Shown here piece after piece: positions 58,607-64,000 of a stretch of 64,000 nt of DNA; the first letter of the stretch is position 1; each line of letters opens with the position of its first letter. Location: assembly GCA_014607495.2 (NCBI GenBank), contig CP053156.1, positions 9,610,001 to 9,674,000 on the forward strand, written 5' to 3'. The notes under the pieces were generated by a model, which had not been told where the DNA came from, did no database searches, and saw only the letters and a program-made list of their open reading frames with translations. This DNA comes from Carposina sasakii (Eukaryota > Arthropoda > Insecta > Lepidoptera > Carposinidae). Both the position numbers and the translations under genes were made by a program.

Positions 58607-58836
58607 GATGATTCTCATTAGAGCGGGCCGTGCCCGGGGCGGACCGTGTACGTGGCCCGGGCGAGGCACGGTTAAACACGTTACATACATTTTCAACAAA
58701 CGTGGTGTAGACGAACGTCGAGCGGGCCCGGACGGGATCACGGGACACGGATAATGCACGGTGGAATATAAATTGCTTCATACAAAATGTATGTAACCTG
58801 GTTAATCCGTGGCCCGTCCGTCTAATGAGAATCATC
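58607..58836. mobile_element. GC-rich 230-bp MITE
   Basis: Ends GATGATTCTCATTAGA and TCTAATGAGAATCATC are perfect inverted repeats of 16 bp, with further GC-rich similarity (CGGGCC/GGCCCG). The interior is about as GC-rich as the flanks are AT-rich, with several CCCGGG-type words. No target duplication was found and no coding capacity. Confidence 0.7.
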
Positions 58837-59158
58837 CCTTACATTTTGTATATATTAAATGCTATTTCGAGTTTGTTTTTAAAGCTACATACCTAATTAC
58901 AGGTATTCTATAAGTATGTATATATAGGTACATATATGCAGATAGACATAGCTTTGTTCCCAAAATGGGGTAGCCAAAACTTTAGGATCATTGATTTTAA
59001 GTTCATAATACAAATTCTCATAAAGTACAAAATTATAACCTCAGTTCAACAGGTAATAAACGTAATAAGGTTTATAAACGCAATAATCCGTAATCCGGAT
59101 AACAACTCAGGGTAAGTTCATATCTGACGGAAGATGCGTCGAGCGTATCTCCAGATAC
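58837..59158. other. Non-coding stretch
   Basis: Holds a Rep-B end (CCCAAAATGGGGTAGCC, 58957). Nothing else supported. Confidence 0.4.
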
Positions 59159-59166
59159 AGTCAAAC

Positions 59167-59855
59167 TAGACATGGGTAACTCCGGACACAACTATATCCT
59201 CGGATATATATCCAGAGGTGGATATGAATCAACTCCTTCACTTTAAAGAAAGTTACCATATCCTATATCCGACCCACTCCGACCTACCGAATAATGCCGA
59301 AGATAAGAATAAGTGAGCGAGACGGAATGCGAACGCGCCGGAACGCGCGGTACTATCGCAGTAGACGCATGAGTGCGAATGTAACGACATTACACGAGTA
59401 TATACGAATACTCACGAGTGACAGGCATGCCGTTTAGTATAAATATTTGTTTCTTCGTAATTATAATTTTCAAAATTTCTATTCATTCCGTTTTATATTT
59501 GATCTTAAGTATTTTGTTTTTAATGTAAATAAAAGCTGTTTGGATTTGGAATTATTTTTAGGACAATAGTTTTAGTGTACCTACTGTGATTTTTAAATAC
59601 GCCTATCAAATATTCTAATTATTATTTGGATAGATCATCCCAATCATATCTCGGTTCGCTTAATCTCTTCATTCCCGGATATGTACGCGAAGTTGGATCT
59701 GTTAAAAGGACACACAAAAACCTAACCAAACCAATCCCAGTCATATCTCGCGTCACTTAAATCTCTTCGATCCCGGATATACACGCGGAGTTGGATTAGT
59801 CGGAGTGATATACTACATGTTCAATCCTTTCCCGGATATGATTAGCCCATGCCTA
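59167..59855. mobile_element. Non-autonomous hAT element, 689 bp
   Basis: A perfect 8-bp duplication AGTCAAAC flanks it (59159-59166 and 59856-59863). Ends are TAGACATGGG and CCCATGCCTA, short inverted repeats of hAT type. Near both ends are repeated ATATCC/GGATAT and CCCGGATAT words, likely subterminal binding sites. No transposase frame. Confidence 0.78.
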
Positions 59856-59863
59856 AGTCAAAC

Positions 59864-61139
59864 GCACTAATGCATCATCGGTTGAGTGTGAAAGGTTGAA
59901 TGTTTTGTCATAATTTTTTCCATTTCTTTATTAATAATTTTATAATATATTTCGTTAAATATTTAATTGTATCAGGCGTCACTATTCGGAAGTTCAAATT
60001 TCCATTGAGGGGTGCCCACCATCGGGCACTACACCCTCCGCTGATAATATATTTGCCTGTCTAACGTTAAGCGACCGACAAATACGCGACGGATTTTCCG
60101 TCCGATATGAACCGACCCTTATAATCGAGAAGATTCCACAGTCACAATATAGATTAGTTAAGGATTTCCATAAATTGCCATTATCAATTTTAAAAAGCCA
60201 CCCAGTAAGATAGATAGTTTTTCATTGTTATAAAACTTTTTTCCACAAACTAACGAGTATTACCACGGACCCAATATAGAAACAATGGACTTGGGCTGCT
60301 AAACAAGAAACTGACATACCGACATCATTATTATTTGTCTCTTTGTTATTAGTTTGTGTTATTTTCATAAATCCCGTTGTAGAATCTTACCTGTATGAAT
60401 CTTATTCTGCATCATATGGGGCAGAATCAGTCCTATTAATATAATTAGGTTCTGAGCATTACCTGTACGCCATCCTCTATTTTAGCAACAGTAGTTTTAA
60501 ACACTGGGGTACCGCATGTGCCCTAGGTGTGCCCGGTGTAAAAGGTCGACGATACTTCTCATAAGAAAACCTAGTTTAAAATCATTACTGGCTTAATTCT
60601 TGCATTGCACTCTCGTTGACGACTTTCACGGTCGACGATGGTATATGCTGAAAAGAGATTATTATTTAACTAATACCTGAACAAATGGTCAACTTTTGTT
60701 CGTAATAATTCCGTTGTGAACTAGAATTTAAAAAGTGTGCACGAGCTATGAATTTAGATAAACTATTGCTGCAAATAGTTGATGATAGCCGTGATCGTAG
60801 TAGGCTATATAGAATTTACGCATCGCTTTTGAAAGTTATTTAGATCTACCCTCGCTACTTCGTTTACTATCTAGGTTAGTAAGGATAAAGCATAGGGCAG
60901 AACTGACACTTGTAGTAAATTACTATTCCGTCCGTTTCATAGAATAGTAATTAGCGCCATAATCTATCGGAACTATAGGTATGATGAAACGCACTCTAGT
61001 TGCCTGCTCCTGTTCCATATCTCAACACTATCATTTTTACAAACTTTGAATTGCCATATTTATTGATATTTATACAAAAGCCTCAAAATAAGTTTAAAGC
61101 TAGCTTTAAAATGACGTCATATCTATAATATTAACTTAC
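59864..61139. other. Non-coding stretch
   Basis: 59910-59945 matches, in opposite orientation, the tail of the tRNA-bearing SINE at 45733 (CCATTTCTTTATTAATAATT). No coding signal elsewhere. Confidence 0.45.
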
Positions 61140-61147
61140 CTAGGACT

Positions 61148-61701
61148 CAATACCGTCTTCACCATAAGGGCATACGGGGCCCGTGCCCAGGGCCCCCATT
61201 CTTAGGGGGCCCCGAAGGACCGACAATTTCTCTCACACATTTATTCTCAAAACATTTTTGTCGAACCCATTACACTTTTTTCACAAATCAGTAATCTTAT
61301 CAGAAGGTATTTTACAAGGCATATACTACGCCATAATATCGATGACTGCGCCTATTCCTACTGTACTAATTACTAATACTATATTTCCGAACGCATCCTA
61401 CCTAATTTACTAAGTACACCATCTAGCGATCACTATGTGCATAGAAAGTGATATCTTTCAAAAATAGAAGATTTTGCTCAACAGAAATCCCGAAAGGAAC
61501 CGTTCTCGTAATCGTAACCAAAAAACCAGCAGCATTCTAATATAATTAATGAACTAATATAACATACTATATTTGATTACCGATAATAAATGGTTATACT
61601 CAGTAAAAAGATGTTATTATAAATTCGCTTTTTTTTACTTTCCAAAAGGGCCCTAAATTCTTGTGTGCCCAAGGGCCCCAGCCTAGTTTAAGACGGCCTT
61701 G
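61148..61701. mobile_element. Non-autonomous hAT element, 554 bp
   Basis: The 8-bp duplication CTAGGACT is at 61140-61147 and 61702-61709. The ends CAATACCGTCTTCACC and the inverse of the right end, CAAGGCCGTCTTAAAC, match at 12 of 16 positions. Both subterminal regions hold GGGGCCC and GTGCCCA words in opposite orientation. The small plus-strand frame at 61183-61413 has no transposase motif. Confidence 0.8.
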
Positions 61702-61865
61702 CTAGGACTATAGTCCTCTGAACGCATTAAAAAATAGCCTATTTCTGTCCTCAGTCTCGAGACTACTGTACTCATTTAAATTGACAGTGACAGACAGAAA
61801 GAGTAGTAGTAAGGACTTTCATAACCTTTAAGATAGCAATATGATGCCATGTGCAGATATGCAGA

Positions 61866-62000
61866 TTTGGGTCTTCGCTGAAATACATCAGCTGCATCTC
61901 CTTCTGCACATGTCTCTCAGAGTCAACTGAACCTAGGGATGTTCTCTCAGGCAACTTGTCACTCATCTTTGCTAAACATGGCAGTAGGACCTCCATCGTT
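61866..62000 (+). repeat. Rep-B dispersed repeat
   Basis: TACATCAGCTGCATCTCCTT, AACTTGTCACTCATCTTTGC and TAAACATGGCAGTAGGACC, in family order; the GGGAACAC end is missing. Confidence 0.55.
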
Positions 62001-62399
62001 CTGACTAACTAACTAAGAGTATGTATTTGTATTACTATTATGTACCTAGGTGGAGATAACAAAGAAAACGAAGTTATAACTTTTAAAGATATATATTCTT
62101 TTATTACTCCAGCGCTACTAATTTTATTACTATACAACTTATGGCAGAGGTAACTAAAAATAAAATATACGCAACAAATAATTTTAAAAAGCAGATAATC
62201 AAAAGGTTAGCAATTTAAAAAATACGAAAAGAAGTTAAAAATACATATATAATACAAATTATAACTAGATAAATGTGATATTGAAGAAAAAAATGGCACA
62301 AGTGATTAAAATTGTTTTTACATGACTATAGAATAAACACTACTAACTGTTACTAACTAGTGGGACTACATCGCCTAAATAAATATATAAAATAAGCCC
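62001..62399. other. Non-coding stretch
   Basis: AT-rich; may be the 3' untranslated side of the following GC-rich piece. No feature supported. Confidence 0.35.
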
Positions 62400-63160
62400 G
62401 CAGTTTATTTTGCTTTGGTCACACGACAGTATGATCCCGCCCGGGGATTCTTTGCACCCCTGGCTCCGGCGCTTAACCGACGCCTGTCGGACACGCCGGT
62501 ATCGCCACCACCAGTATCGGGCACTTGGGGCGTTGCTCCACTGCTATTCATAGAGTTTGGACCATAACCCGCCACGCTGGTCCAATGCGGGTTGACGGGT
62601 GGCCAGAGCCTCGTTCGTTATTCTGCAGGGTGCACCGTTGGCAGGTGAGAATGGCTTGGGTCCCGTGAGATCTAATATGGGACCCCATACACCCCTCACC
62701 CCACCCCAAAAGTAATTACTTATCTTAATTTAGAACAGAATGTACCGATGTATTAGTATACTATACATAGCAACGTTTTTCTAAAATTAAATAATAATAA
62801 AATCCTAAGCCTAGCCTACTAAATACTATAAAAAAAAAATATTATAAAAATATTATCAAAATTACTTAAAACTACTACTAATTATTAAAATGTCCTCATC
62901 CACGTTCATGTTTCGATTCGTCAGCCCAGTTTTGGCAGCCGTCATCCGTAACCTGGGGATTCTTAGCACTCCCTGCAACACCATGACCCGGGCCGCTGCT
63001 GCCGTGGCCTGGGATAGTATGAGTGTGGCGGCCGGAAACTAGGGGCCTATTTTTTATAGGCATTGCCATGGGGGGTTTTGCCCAAAGTCACTTCGCTGGG
63101 TAGGCGGGTTGGTGACCGCAGTGTGATTTCTGGACTGTGTTGCCGGAACCACATGGCACC
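62400..63160 (-). pseudogene. GC-rich LINE-like fragments
   Basis: Two GC-rich blocks, 62410-62710 and 62890-63160, in AT-rich DNA. On the minus strand the first ends in an open frame (SDRRRLSAGARGAKNPRAG, stop near 62408) followed by AT-rich sequence, as at a LINE 3' end. The second block shares GGGAGTGCTAAGAATCCCC-type words with it and includes, at 63055-63140, part of the RTE-tailed repeat (GGTAGGCGGGTTGGTGACCG). No reverse transcriptase box is visible, so identity is tentative. Confidence 0.35.
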
Positions 63161-63379
63161 TTCATGTATAAAAAAATTCTCCTCCACTTTTAACAAGATC
63201 TGAAACAAGAAAAATAAATTTCAATACACATATAATTCATAAGAGCACTAATTATTTCTTACAGGTAAGCATGGTAAATAATGGGCATGGACTTCATACT
63301 TGCTTGCTATTTGCTTTTCTTAGAAATGAAACCCATTACATATTAATCTTGAACAACTTTGTTCAATTCAATTGATACA
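63161..63379. other. Non-coding, possible acceptor site
   Basis: On the minus strand TTTTTCTTGTTTCAG precedes ATCTTGTTAAAAGTGG (about 63213). A single acceptor-like site is not enough for a gene. Confidence 0.3.
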
Positions 63380-63637
63380 TACATACGTATAATCACGCCT
63401 TTATCCCTTACGGGGTTGGCAGGGCACCAAGGGCCGATGGAACCACATGGTGCCACTTCTGACCAATTTTGAGGGTATAGTTGAGATGTACAAGTTCGGT
63501 TAGTAGTGACAGGCGGTCAGCCCATCGTCTACAAAACACCAAGACCCTCTTGTCCCTCTACTGACTTGTACAGTATGCCCGAGAAGAGAAGCAGCTGTAT
63601 TATACTTTTTTTTTCACTTCCAGAGCAGCATAGAAGA
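63380..63637. repeat. Rep-D, copy 2
   Basis: Direct copy of 55484-55741, about 7.9 kb away, with small differences (ACGGGGTTGGCAGG against ACGGGGTGGCAGAG). Confidence 0.8.
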
Positions 63638-64000
63638 TCAATTATTTAGTAAATACTAAAAAAAAATACATACCAGTCTATTGAAGACACGCTTTTTCCG
63701 TCGAAATCTTGAGCTAAGTTAGGTCAGAGTACAGCCTGCGTGGACCGTAGATCTCAGCTTCACTTTATCGGTGGTTGGTTGTTATATGGTGCTCGCCCCT
63801 GAAAACAAAAATTTCTTGTATACCTAGATAACTAAACTAGAATTATATTACATTTACCAATACTTTAAACTTGTACATTTTACTATTGGTACTACTGTAA
63901 ATTTTTACCAAAACATCTCAAGATTTTTTTTAAGCATTCAGACCCATAAATACTAAAAGTAATAAATAAAATCGCTAACCATATGTATCAGCCAGGAATC
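63638..64000. other. Non-coding to window end
   Basis: AT-rich; one acceptor-like site on the minus strand (TTTTTGTTTTCAG before GGGCGAGCACC, about 63800). No gene can be supported. Confidence 0.35.

Overview
The window is repeat-dense insect DNA, most likely from a lepidopteran (moth or butterfly). The evidence is an AT-rich background together with short interspersed elements of lepidopteran type: a tRNA-headed SINE, an RTE-type LINE 3' end finishing in a GATGAT run, Helitron ends of the form hairpin plus CTAG, and the TTAACCGACTTC repeat. There is no operon structure, no rRNA and no CRISPR array. I see no intact host gene with a recognisable function; nearly every coding signal belongs to a transposable element, and nearly all of those are broken.

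Layout. 1-2.2 kb: 3' part of a Penelope-like element (reverse transcriptase plus GIY-YIG), with a complete hammerhead-ribozyme fold downstream. 2.5-2.9 kb: a 112-bp triple repeat. 3.6-5.9 kb: an intron-containing Harbinger/ISL2EU-like transposase with one frameshift. 6-15 kb: non-coding repeats (a MITE family called Rep-A here, Helitron ends, a foldback hairpin, a TTAA-bounded inverted-repeat element, a 129-bp x 8 array with an almost open reading frame, and a Helitron with internal repeats). 15.3-15.7 kb: RTE LINE stub. 15.8-21.1 kb: a GC-rich LINE fragment with a 15-bp target duplication, split by a 4.5-kb DNA transposon that has 34-bp inverted ends and a TCTT duplication.

21.7-32.8 kb is a three-level nest: a TA-flanked DNA element contains a LINE, which contains a 6,993-bp Gypsy retrotransposon. 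The Gypsy LTRs are 238 bp and look identical, the flanking duplication is ATAG, and its gag-pol frame has two in-frame stops. Its 3' untranslated part carries six spaced copies of ACCATGTGATTGG. 33-49 kb: mostly non-coding, with Rep-A copies, SINEs, a palindromic MITE family (Rep-E), one copy of which sits inside a SINE, and two RTE 3'-end copies in opposite orientation. 51.3-53 kb: a decayed Tc1/mariner transposase, then an unrecognised tandemly duplicated coding segment ending in a credible terminal exon. 54-64 kb: degenerate repeats, a GC-rich 230-bp MITE, two non-autonomous hAT elements with perfect 8-bp duplications, and GC-rich LINE-like pieces.

Because the elements are nested, their relative ages can be read directly: Gypsy is younger than its LINE host, which is younger than the TA-flanked element; the TIR transposon at 16.5-21.0 kb is younger than the LINE fragment around it. 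All calls come from reading the sequence; no database search was run.
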